From Cerina litoralis (GTDB lineage: Bacteria; Bacteroidota; Bacteroidia; Flavobacteriales; Flavobacteriaceae): a stretch of 64,000 nucleotides of DNA. Numbering within the stretch: position 1 is the first letter of the stretch; every line of letters begins with the position of its first letter. This document shows positions 54,749-62,690 of this stretch, piece after piece. Under the pieces are notes generated by a model. It saw only the letters and a list, made by a program, of their open reading frames with translations, did not search any database and was not told the origin of the DNA. The position numbers and the translations under genes were made by a program. The DNA lies in the NCBI GenBank assembly GCA_022008415.1, contig JAIRBC010000017.1, positions 1 through 64,000 of the forward strand, in the 5' to 3' direction.

Positions 54749-54806
54749 CAAAAATTATGCAGATTAGCCGTAATTATATAAGTTTGCGGGCTTATAATTT
54801 ACACCT

Positions 54807-55655
54807 ATGCAGGAATTCAATACCCAAAAAAGCCTTAAATCCCATCTTTCATCCAGCGAATTGAAAACCAGAACTATTGGATTTGTGCCAACTATGGGCG
54901 CCCTGCACCAAGGACATATGGCCTTGGTAAAAAGGTCTGTAGAGGAAAATGAGGTTACCGTGGTGAGCATCTTTGTAAACCCGACCCAATTCAACAATAA
55001 GAACGATCTGGAGAAATACCCCAGGGACCTTGCAAAAGACAAGGAATTATTAAGCGGGATTTCGAATAGCATCCTCCTTTTTACCCCCTCGGTCAAAGAA
55101 ATCTATGCCGACGATGTGGCTTCCAAATTTTACAATTTTGACGGAATGGATCAGGTTATGGAGGGCAAGTACCGGAAGGATCACTTCGCCGGGGTGGCCA
55201 CGATAGTTGAAAAACTATTGACCCTTGTCATGCCTACCAAAGCCTATTTTGGGGAAAAGGATTTTCAACAACTACAGATTATTAAAAAATTGGTCCATAC
55301 AAAAAAAATCCCCGTGCAAATCGTTGGCTGCCCAATTGTCAGGGAGCCCAATGGATTGGCCATGAGTTCCAGGAACCAAAGGCTCTCCAAGAGCACTAGG
55401 AAGGAGGCGGGATTTATATACCAAATCCTATTAGGTGCCAACGAACAATTTGGCACGAAAAATGCCATATCTATAGCGGAATGGGCAACGGCCCAGTTCA
55501 AAAACCGGCTCGAGTTTGAACTTGAGTATTTTGAAATTGCAGAATCGGATACTTTAAAGAAACTAATCGATAGGCAAAAAAACATAAAATACAGGGCATT
55601 TGTTGCGGTTTATGCCGACGGCGTCAGACTCATTGACAACATAGCCTTAAATTAA
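54807..55655 (+). CDS. panC: Pantothenate synthetase
   Basis: The 282-residue enzyme joins pantoate and beta-alanine with ATP, the last step to pantothenate, the CoA precursor. It has the HIGH-like motif in 'VPTMGALHQGHMALV', 'FVNPTQFNNKNDLEKYPRD', 'FGEKDFQQLQIIK' and the KMSKS-like 'AMSSRNQRLS'. panD, which makes the beta-alanine, follows 13 bp later. Confidence 0.97.
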   Translation: MQEFNTQKSLKSHLSSSELKTRTIGFVPTMGALHQGHMALVKRSVEENEVTVVSIFVNPTQFNNKNDLEKYPRDLAKDKELLSGISNSILLFTPSVKEIYADDVASKFYNFDGMDQVMEGKYRKDHFAGVATIVEKLLTLVMPTKAYFGEKDFQQLQIIKKLVHTKKIPVQIVGCPIVREPNGLAMSSRNQRLSKSTRKEAGFIYQILLGANEQFGTKNAISIAEWATAQFKNRLEFELEYFEIAESDTLKKLIDRQKNIKYRAFVAVYADGVRLIDNIALN

Positions 55656-55664
55656 TTAACTTTG
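55633..55664 (+). promoter_or_regulatory. Predicted promoter of panD
   Basis: TTG (55633-55635), 21 bases, then TAACTTTG (55657-55664), a full match to the consensus inside the end of panC and the gap. The core ends exactly four bases before the panD ATG, implying a leaderless or nearly leaderless panD message. Confidence 0.6.
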
Positions 55665-55668
55665 TCCC

Positions 55669-56019
55669 ATGTTAATAGAAGTTGTAAAATCTAAGATACA
55701 CCGTGTAAAAGTCACCGGGGCCGACCTCAATTATATCGGTAGTATTACCATTGATGAAGACCTGATGGATGCGGCCAATATTATACGTGGTGAGAAAGTT
55801 CAGATCGTGAACAATACCAACGGGGAACGACTGGAAACCTATGCAATTCCCGGCCCAAGAGGTAGCGGGGAGCTCACCCTGAACGGGGCCGCGGCCAGAA
55901 AGGTAGCCGTGGGGGATGTGCTAATCCTTATCACCTACGCACAGATGGAACTCGAAGAGGCCAAAAAATTCAATCCCGCTTTGGTGTTCCCCAATGAGGA
56001 GAACAATCTACTCAAGTGA
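55669..56019 (+). CDS. panD: Aspartate 1-decarboxylase
   Basis: The 116-residue precursor cuts itself between Gly24 and Ser25 ('[11 protein letters not shown]') to give the pyruvoyl cofactor, then decarboxylates aspartate to beta-alanine for PanC. '[21 protein letters not shown]' and '[19 protein letters not shown]' complete the family. The normal panC-panD pair. It has its own promoter core as well as reading through from panC. Confidence 0.97.
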   Translation: MLIEVVKSKIHRVKVTGADLNYIGSITIDEDLMDAANIIRGEKVQIVNNTNGERLETYAIPGPRGSGELTLNGAAARKVAVGDVLILITYAQMELEEAKKFNPALVFPNEENNLLK

Positions 56020-56028
56020 TATCCCATT

Positions 56029-56994
56029 TTGAAAAGCTCCCTTAAAAAGACTCTAAAAACGACTCTTCCCATAGCATTGGGAGTTTTTTTAGTCTGGTAT
56101 TCCTACCATATTACCTCCCCGGAAGATCGGCAAGAGATACTCCATTACATCCAAGAAGCAGACTTGTTTTGGGTAGGCATGTCCGTGTTGTTGGGCATAG
56201 CCAGCCATATTTCTAGAGCCATCCGTTGGAATTTCCTCTTGGAGCCTCTTGGATACAAGCCCAGGCTGAGCAACAATGTCTTTATTATCCTAATCGCATA
56301 TTTTACCAATTTGGGAATCCCGCGCTCGGGGGAGTTCCTTCGGGCCACAGCCTTGGCAACTTACGAAGATGTTCCCTTCGAAAAAGGTTTTGGCACCATT
56401 GTCACGGAAAGGGTAATCGACGTGATCATGCTCCTTCTCATTGTTTTGACAACCCTGGTTCTCCAGACCGATATTATATTGGACATGCTTCTAAAGCGCG
56501 GTGTTAAACTCAATAATATTTTTATCCTACTCGGTGTCGGACTTATGGGATTATTGCTCTTTTTCCTTTTTGTCAAAAAATCCGGTCACCCGTTGGCAAA
56601 AAAAATCAAGGGTTTTGTAAAAGGCCTCATGGAAGGGGTCCTCAGTGTCTTTAAAATGAAGCGCAAATGGGCCTTTCTTTTCCATACCCTTTTCATTTGG
56701 GCCGCCTATATAGGTATGTTCTGGGTGATAAAGCACACGGTCCCTGAAACCATGGGGCTTACTCTAAGCCAATTGCTTGTCGCCTTTGTTGCCGGTTCCT
56801 TCGCCATTACCGCTACCAACGGTGGAATTGGACTATACCCTATTGCCGTAAGTAAATCTCTGGCCCTTTTTGGTATAAGTTCCGTCTCGGGGGATGCCTT
56901 TGGCTGGATCATGTGGATCTCACAAACTGCGATGGTCGTAATATTTGGTGCAATATCTTTTCTGGTTTTACCGTTATGGAACAGGAATAGATAA
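56029..56994 (+). CDS. Flippase-like / lysylphosphatidylglycerol synthase TM-region protein
   Basis: The 321-residue protein of the UPF0104 family (AglD/MprF membrane-domain type) has about eight helices. The signature 'ASHISRAIRWNFLLEPLGY' and 'AYFTNLGIPRSGEFLRATALATYEDVPFEKGFGTIVTERVIDV' (as segments 62-80 and 91-133) is present, as is 'FAITATNGGIGLYPIAVSKSL'. Relatives move or anchor lipid-linked molecules. The best start is TTG at 56029, 9 bases after panD; no ATG gives a full N-terminus. Substrate unknown. Confidence 0.85.
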   Translation: MKSSLKKTLKTTLPIALGVFLVWYSYHITSPEDRQEILHYIQEADLFWVGMSVLLGIASHISRAIRWNFLLEPLGYKPRLSNNVFIILIAYFTNLGIPRSGEFLRATALATYEDVPFEKGFGTIVTERVIDVIMLLLIVLTTLVLQTDIILDMLLKRGVKLNNIFILLGVGLMGLLLFFLFVKKSGHPLAKKIKGFVKGLMEGVLSVFKMKRKWAFLFHTLFIWAAYIGMFWVIKHTVPETMGLTLSQLLVAFVAGSFAITATNGGIGLYPIAVSKSLALFGISSVSGDAFGWIMWISQTAMVVIFGAISFLVLPLWNRNR

Positions 56995-57062
56995 CTCAAC
57001 TATATGCACAGTCATTAGATAGGTTTTACAAGCCTAGTAAACCAAACCAAATATACCATCTT

Positions 57063-58205
57063 ATGAAGCGGTTGATCGCAACCATTGCCTTTTTACTCTG
57101 TTACGGCTTAAAAGCCCAAGTAACCCAAGACGTCTTCGAATCTTTTAAACTGCAACAAAAAAGGAACGTTAGTTACTACATTCCCGAAAATTATTCCGCA
57201 GCCAAAAAGTATCCCATAGTCGTAGTTTTGGACGCCGAATATCTATTTGACAACGTGGTTGCCAACACCAAGTTCCGAAGTCGGTTCCAGGGCATGCCGG
57301 AATGTATCGTCGTGGGTGTAAACCAGTACAAAAATGAACAGCGATATTACGATTGCGGCTTTGAGAAGGACACCGGATTGCCAACCGATGACGGTAAGAA
57401 GTTTTTTGAGTTTTTGGGCATGGAACTCATCCCCTATCTCGAGGGCAATTACAGCACAGCTCCTTTTAAGATGTTCGTTGGGTATGACATTACCGCCAAT
57501 TTTGGCAACTTTTATCTCTTTAAAGAGAAATCGATCTTTAACGCCTACATCAGTATCTCTCCAACGCTTGCTCCGGAAATGGAAACTAGGGTTCCCGCCA
57601 GATTGGGCGCCTTGGATCAGAAAATTTTCTACCAACTTATCTTGGAAGGGGAAAAAACTAAAGATAGGGCAGGTATTCTGGCAATCGACAAGGCCATAAA
57701 AGCCTTGGACAAGGACAATATCTACTACAATTTTACGGAATACCCCTTGGCAGACCACGTTACCGTGGCTACCTACGGGATAGGACCGGCACTGGATAAT
57801 ATATTTTCTATCTTCAAGCCAATTAGCCCAAAAGAATACAAAGAAGAAATATTGACATCGGACGATCCCCCATTTAAATACATGGAGAACAAATATGCCA
57901 CGATCCAAGAACTTTTTGGTTTTAAAAAACCGATAGAACTCAACGATATCATGGCCATCTACGCCGCTTCAAAGAAAAAGGAAGATTACGGGTCTCTAAA
58001 AAGCCTGTCCGACCTATGTAAGAAGGAATTCCCGGACACCATGATGGGATTTTATTTTGAAGGAGAGTGTTACGAGCACGAAGGCCAGGCCAAAAAAGCT
58101 TTGCGCACCTATGAAAAGGCCTTCGGTATGGAGGAAATAGATTTCCTAACCAAAGAAATGGCCCTGGAAAAAATTGATGCTCTCAAAGCCGATTTCGGGT
58201 TTTAA
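57063..58205 (+). CDS. Esterase-like alpha/beta hydrolase with Asp at the nucleophile position
   Basis: The 380-residue secreted protein (signal peptide about 1-18, 'LIATIAFLLCYGLKAQ') has the fold of Fes/IroE-type esterases (about 20-255): 'YPIVVVLDAEYLFDN', 'CIVVGVNQY', 'FNAYISISPTLA'. At the nucleophile elbow, where Ser is expected (GxSxG), it reads G140-Y-D142-I-T. The catalytic His232 ('LADHVTVATYG') remains. So it is either a non-catalytic relative or one that uses Asp, as haloalkane dehalogenases and epoxide hydrolases do. A C-terminal part (about 295-378) looks TPR-like ('GFYFEGECYEHEGQAKKALR'). No partner gene is obvious. Confidence 0.8.
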   Translation: MKRLIATIAFLLCYGLKAQVTQDVFESFKLQQKRNVSYYIPENYSAAKKYPIVVVLDAEYLFDNVVANTKFRSRFQGMPECIVVGVNQYKNEQRYYDCGFEKDTGLPTDDGKKFFEFLGMELIPYLEGNYSTAPFKMFVGYDITANFGNFYLFKEKSIFNAYISISPTLAPEMETRVPARLGALDQKIFYQLILEGEKTKDRAGILAIDKAIKALDKDNIYYNFTEYPLADHVTVATYGIGPALDNIFSIFKPISPKEYKEEILTSDDPPFKYMENKYATIQELFGFKKPIELNDIMAIYAASKKKEDYGSLKSLSDLCKKEFPDTMMGFYFEGECYEHEGQAKKALRTYEKAFGMEEIDFLTKEMALEKIDALKADFGF

Positions 58206-58541
58206 TTGGTGTACGTCTATAAAGTTACAATAAGCGCGTTACGCTCGTTTTTGTAAACAGTCATTTACAGTAGTAATCTCCTTGGTTTTCAAAACCTGCC
58301 CGCACCTGGCGGGCGGCCTTCGCAAGCCTTGTTCCCGAACCTTCTAGCTCGGACACACGACTATTATGGGTAAACACCTATTAGGGGTTTTGAGCATGGG
58401 GTTGAAATTTATGAAGTAAGGACAATTGCACACCCCGCTATGGATAGTCTCCCCCAACTTTAATACGTCACATACTTCCAAACAAAACCCCGTGCGTTTT
58501 CAAACTTCTTATTACCTTTATCGCAAACCCGAAAAACAAAA
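58206..58541. other. Intergenic region before radA
   Basis: No gene is supported in these 336 bases. A short hairpin GCCCGC / GCGGGC lies near 58299-58315. I see no clear promoter core. Confidence 0.5.
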
Positions 58542-59900
58542 ATGGCCAAGACAAAAACCGCCTTTTTCTGTCAAAACTGTGGTACCCAATACGCCAAATG
58601 GGTCGGACAATGCGGAGCCTGCAAGGAGTGGAACACGATCGTAGAGGAAGTACTCCAAAAAGAGGAAAAAACACCTTGGAAAAGCGCTGCCAACACCTCT
58701 AAAAAAGTTGCTGCCCCGCTCCGGGTCAAGGAAATAAGCACGGAAAAGGAACTTCGCCTTAATACTTTCGATCAAGAATTCAACCGGGTGTTGGGCGGTG
58801 GATTGGTGCCCGGATCCCTCGTGCTGTTAGGCGGGGAACCGGGTGTCGGAAAAAGTACCCTCTTGCTGCAAATTGCCTTAAAACTCCCCTATACGACCCT
58901 TTATGTTTCCGGGGAGGAGAGCCAAAAACAGATCAAGATGAGGGCGGATCGCATTCATCCCCATAGCGAGACCTGTTTTATCCTTACCGAAACCAAAACC
59001 CAAAATATATTTCGACAAATAGAGGCTATAGATCCCGATATCGTCGTTATCGATTCTATTCAGACCCTTCATTCCGATTATATAGAATCTGCCGCTGGAA
59101 GTATTTCCCAGATCCGGGAGTGCACCGCGGAGCTTATCAAATTTGCCAAGGAGACCAACACTCCCGTGGTCTTAATCGGGCATATTACCAAGGACGGTTC
59201 CATTGCCGGGCCCAAAATCTTGGAACATATGGTGGATACGGTGCTCCAGTTTGAAGGCGATCGCAACTATGTGTATCGTATACTCCGCGCCCTAAAAAAC
59301 CGTTTTGGCTCTACGGCCGAACTGGGAATTTACGAAATGCAGGGGAGAGGATTGAGGGAGGTAAGCAACCCCTCCGAAATCTTGATTTCCAAAAATGACG
59401 AAGGCCTTAGCGGTACGGCCATAGCCGCTACCGTAGAAGGCATGCGGCCCTTGATGATAGAGATCCAAGCACTGGTAAGTACGGCGGTTTATGGCACGCC
59501 CCAACGGTCTACCACGGGCTACAACGCCAAAAGGTTGAATATGCTCTTGGCCGTTTTGGAAAAGCGAGCCGGTTTTAAACTGGGAGCCAAGGACGTCTTT
59601 CTCAATATTACCGGGGGAATCTCCGTAGACGACCCGGCCATAGATCTGGCTGTGATAGCGGCCATTCTTTCCAGTAATTCAGACATTCCCATCGATAAAG
59701 GGATTTGTTTTGCAGCAGAAATTGGACTAGCTGGGGAAATACGCCCCGTACAGCGAGTGGAGCAACGAATTTTAGAAGCCGAAAAATTGGGCTTTCATAC
59801 CATTTATGTATCCAAAAACAATAAAATATCCCTAAAAAGCACCCATATTAAAGTGCCATTAGTGGCCAAGATCGAGGATGTGGTGAGGAGTTTGTTTTAG
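58542..59900 (+). CDS. radA: DNA repair protein RadA
   Basis: RadA (Sms), 452 residues, is a RecA-like helicase that helps branch migration in recombination repair. It has the C4 zinc finger (Cys10, 13, 24, 27), the Walker A 'GGEPGVGKST' (97-106), the RadA-specific 'LKNRFGST' motif and a C-terminal Lon-protease-like domain ('GISVDDPAIDLAVIAAILSS'). Full length, no defects. Single gene on the plus strand. Confidence 0.97.
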   Translation: MAKTKTAFFCQNCGTQYAKWVGQCGACKEWNTIVEEVLQKEEKTPWKSAANTSKKVAAPLRVKEISTEKELRLNTFDQEFNRVLGGGLVPGSLVLLGGEPGVGKSTLLLQIALKLPYTTLYVSGEESQKQIKMRADRIHPHSETCFILTETKTQNIFRQIEAIDPDIVVIDSIQTLHSDYIESAAGSISQIRECTAELIKFAKETNTPVVLIGHITKDGSIAGPKILEHMVDTVLQFEGDRNYVYRILRALKNRFGSTAELGIYEMQGRGLREVSNPSEILISKNDEGLSGTAIAATVEGMRPLMIEIQALVSTAVYGTPQRSTTGYNAKRLNMLLAVLEKRAGFKLGAKDVFLNITGGISVDDPAIDLAVIAAILSSNSDIPIDKGICFAAEIGLAGEIRPVQRVEQRILEAEKLGFHTIYVSKNNKISLKSTHIKVPLVAKIEDVVRSLF

Positions 59901-59982
59901 GCGATTTTTGCTTTTCGGCATACGCTTACATCTTCTCGCTTATTGAACTGGTTTCAACCTTTTCCATTTGCTAAAACCTCGA

Positions 59983-60096
59983 TCACTTTCGCATTAACCT
60001 TGCCACGAATAATATAATCAAAATCACTACAAAGATCAAAGCTGCTTGCCAGAAACCTATGGCCAATATGTGTATCATACTAAATAAATCTATCAC
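59983..60096 (-). CDS. Very small membrane protein (31-37 residues), faintly TatA-like
   Basis: From a GTG at 60096 (37 residues) or an ATG at 60078 (31 residues) the frame reads 'IHILAIGFWQAALIFVVILI', then 'ILFVARLMRK' and stop. One membrane helix with a basic end. 'IGFWQAALIFVVILIILF' recalls the N-terminal helix of TatA ('...GxWExxLIxxVxLLLFG'), but the FGxxKLPELxxxxG and amphipathic helix are absent. It may be a shortened TatA relative or an unrelated small membrane protein. The rest of the 59901-60223 gap is empty. Confidence 0.45.
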   Translation of the reverse strand: MIDLFSMIHILAIGFWQAALIFVVILIILFVARLMRK

Positions 60097-60223
60097 TGTT
60101 TTTATGGTGTAAAATTGAAATTACTTTGATATTTCATTAGACGAAAAAAGGAAAGAGCAAGGGTGGGTATATGCCTGAACAAGTATTTTAGTCAAAAAAA
60201 TAGTTGTGGTTGGACCTATTAAT

Positions 60224-61264
60224 TTATGGAGCCGGATTGGGAATTTCGTTGTGGATCGTCTCGATGCCTGCAAGGACCTCATCGCTTAGTTTTACATCGA
60301 TACTCTCTATGTTTTCCTTCAACTGTCGCAAGTCCGTGGCCCCAATGATGGTGCTCTTTACAAAAGGCCGGCTGTTGACAAACGCCAAAGACATCTGGGC
60401 CAGGGATAAATCGTTTGCCTGGGCTAGCTCATAATATTTTTGGGTGGCCGCCATAGCCGTGACACTACTGTATCGCTTGTAATTTGGAAATAGGGTAATC
60501 CTTGAGTTTGCAGGTTGTCTCCCTCCCAAATACTTACCACTGAGCACCCCAAAACCCATAGGGGAATACGGAATCAGGCCAATACCCTCCCTTATGGATA
60601 TTTCCGAAAGGCCAATTTCAAAAGTACGGTTTAGCAAATTATAGGGATTTTGAATGGTTATCATCCGGGGAAGACTGGCGTGTACCTTGCTCTCTTCCAA
60701 AAAACGCATAACGCCCCATGGCGTTTCATTGGAAACGCCAACTTGTCTTATTTTGCCTTCCCGGATCAAATCCCGCAACGTTTCCAATACTTGATGGAGG
60801 TTATCTTCCCAATGATCGGTTACGTCGTGTTTATAGCCCCGTGTACCAAAAAAGTTGGTCTTGCGCTCTGGCCAATGCAGTTGGTACAGATCTATATAAT
60901 CCGTTTGAAGCCTTTGCAAACTGCCTTCCACAGCATCGATGATGGAATCCCTGGTATATCCGGAATTTCGAATAAATTTGGTTTGGCCTCCCTTACCGAC
61001 GATCTTGGAAGCCAACACCACTTTGTTCCGATTGCCCGTTTTTTTGAACCAAGTGCCTATAATTCTCTCGGTTTCGCCATAGAGATCTTGAGAGGAAGGG
61101 ATGGGATACATTTCGGCGGTATCAAAAAAATTGACGCCCTGTCCCAGAGCGTAATCCATTTGTTCATGGCCCTCTGCCTCCGTATTCTGCTTGCCCCAGG
61201 TCATAGTACCCAAACAGATATTACTGACTTTGATATCGGTATGGGGTAGTGTAGTATAGTTCAT
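60224..61264 (-). CDS. Aldo/keto reductase (Tas-like, NADPH-dependent)
   Basis: The 346-residue TIM-barrel oxidoreductase reduces aldehydes or ketones with NADPH. The catalytic tetrad Asp, Tyr, Lys and His lies in 'NFFDTAEMYP' (Asp, Tyr), 'VVLASKIVG' (Lys) and 'LYQLHWPER' (His). 'GLIPYSPMGFGVLSGKYLGG' and 'STIIGATDLRQLKENI' bind the cofactor. Closest to E. coli Tas among well-known proteins, including the 'TMTWGKQNTEAEGHEQMDYA' N-terminus. Substrate unknown. Confidence 0.93.
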   Translation of the reverse strand: MNYTTLPHTDIKVSNICLGTMTWGKQNTEAEGHEQMDYALGQGVNFFDTAEMYPIPSSQDLYGETERIIGTWFKKTGNRNKVVLASKIVGKGGQTKFIRNSGYTRDSIIDAVEGSLQRLQTDYIDLYQLHWPERKTNFFGTRGYKHDVTDHWEDNLHQVLETLRDLIREGKIRQVGVSNETPWGVMRFLEESKVHASLPRMITIQNPYNLLNRTFEIGLSEISIREGIGLIPYSPMGFGVLSGKYLGGRQPANSRITLFPNYKRYSSVTAMAATQKYYELAQANDLSLAQMSLAFVNSRPFVKSTIIGATDLRQLKENIESIDVKLSDEVLAGIETIHNEIPNPAP

Positions 61265-61535
61265 CGGAATATTAGTTTATCAAATTTTTTATTAAAAGCA
61301 GTGATTTAAAATGAGCAAAGATAATAGAACAAAAGACATTTTTTAAATTGGCAACTTCCAAAATGGGCAGCATTTTACGATAAAATGACCCCGAGAAAGG
61401 ACTACTTTCAAAAAGCTCTCGCCGAGCCCCCTCTAGAGCAACGGGTAGAATGGTGTTCCAATGGGGTCCTTCGTCACCAAAGATTTCATCGAACCGCACC
61501 CCCCTTACGTCGCGTTTTTGGCAATCCTATGGCGA

Positions 61536-62315
61536 TCATAAGGAATAGGGAGATGGGTCTAACTCTAGAAGAATAGGGCAATGATCGCTGTGTTTTGCAC
61601 CGGGCAATATCACCGACCTTTTCAACATGCTCTCAAGGGGTCGGGAAACCATGCCATAATCTAAACGCCAACCTTTGTTGTTTGCCCTCGCATTGGCCCG
61701 ATATGTCCACCATGTATAATTATCCGGATCCTTGTTAAAATGTCTAAAACTATCAATAAAACCGCTCTCCATAAAATTGCCGATCCATTCCCTTTCTACG
61801 GGTAAAAACCCAGATACATTGGCGTTTCTAATGGGGTCATGGATATCGATGGCTTTGTGACAAATGTTGTAATCACCACAAATGACCAGATTGGGACGTT
61901 CTTGTTTAAGCCGATTTATATACGCGTGAAAGTCGGCCATATATTGTAGTTTGTGCGCTACGCGGGCAATATTCGTACCCGAAGGCAAGTAAAGACTCAT
62001 CACGGAAATACCGTTAAAATCGGCACGTATATTTCGGCCTTCAAAATCCATATAATCCAATCCCGTACCGAACTCCACATGATCGGGGCGGGTCTTGGAC
62101 AAAATGGCCACCCCGCTATATCCTTTCTTTTGGGCACTGTACCAGTAATGGTAGGGATACCCTGCATCCTTGAAAAGGGAAAGATCTAATTGATCTTCGT
62201 TTGCCTTTATTTCCTGTAGGCACACCACATCCGGATCGGCACTTTGCAGCCATTCCAAAAACCCTTTCCTGATCGCCGCACGGATTCCATTTACGTTGTA
62301 TGAGATTATTTTCAT
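61536..62315 (-). CDS. xth: Exodeoxyribonuclease III
   Basis: The 259-residue AP endonuclease/3' exonuclease acts in base-excision repair. I use the ATG at 62315 ('MKIISYNVNGIRAAI'), the universal N-terminus; the frame extends 18 codons further. Metal and catalytic residues are in 'VVCLQEIKA' (Glu), 'ICGDYNICHKAIDIHDP' (Asp, Asn), 'WRLDYGMVS' (Asp) and 'SDHCPILLEL' (Asp-His). Full length. The upstream gap of 375 bp holds promoter-like elements reading the other way. Confidence 0.96.
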   Translation of the reverse strand: MKIISYNVNGIRAAIRKGFLEWLQSADPDVVCLQEIKANEDQLDLSLFKDAGYPYHYWYSAQKKGYSGVAILSKTRPDHVEFGTGLDYMDFEGRNIRADFNGISVMSLYLPSGTNIARVAHKLQYMADFHAYINRLKQERPNLVICGDYNICHKAIDIHDPIRNANVSGFLPVEREWIGNFMESGFIDSFRHFNKDPDNYTWWTYRANARANNKGWRLDYGMVSRPLESMLKRSVILPGAKHSDHCPILLELDPSPYSL

Positions 62316-62430
62316 TTTATTTCGATTCGCGTTTATACTGAAGTGCCCTTGAACATTAGGGATCGACAACGTTTAGACAAAAGAGGAAAGGCATTTCATA
62401 GAAAAACTCCTAGGCGAATTGCAGCCTTTT

Positions 62431-62447
62431 TAACTTTGCTACTTTTG
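62431..62447 (+). promoter_or_regulatory. Two adjoining -7 cores, possible start of a leader or small RNA
   Basis: TAACTTTG (62431-62438) and TACTTTTG (62440-62447) both match TAnnTTTG, and TTG (62419-62421) precedes the second by 18 bases. A transcript from here would start near 62452, over 200 bases before the TonB receptor start. No coding frame of note lies in between. Confidence 0.35.
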
Positions 62448-62618
62448 CCCTTCATCTTAATTTTTTCCAAAATCGCACAATTTCCAAAGTGAAATAAATC
62501 GTCTTCGTATGCGCGTCCCACCTTAACATTTGTCCAAAAATAGGGATTGTTTACCAGTCCTTAAAACACAATGATTTACCACAATCCTCAGGTTGCCGCA
62601 TTCCTGGCCCGGTAAAAG

Positions 62619-62650
62619 TTGATGTTTGGAAGATATAATCCCTACCTTTG
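62619..62650 (+). promoter_or_regulatory. Predicted promoter of the second TonB receptor gene
   Basis: TTG (62619-62621), 21 bases, then TACCTTTG (62643-62650), a full consensus match; the start codon is 40 bases on. Confidence 0.65.
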
Positions 62651-62690
62651 TAGCTTATAATTTGACTTGAGTTTTTAATTTAATTCCGAT

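Noticed and set aside
61272..61576. Short frames on both strands between the aldo/keto reductase and xth (75 codons minus, 63 codons plus)
   Set aside because: The minus frame begins in a protein-like way ('RFDEIFGDEGPHWNTIL') but has no promoter core, no recognised motif and a hydrophobic, irregular end; it could be a gene remnant, but I cannot support it.
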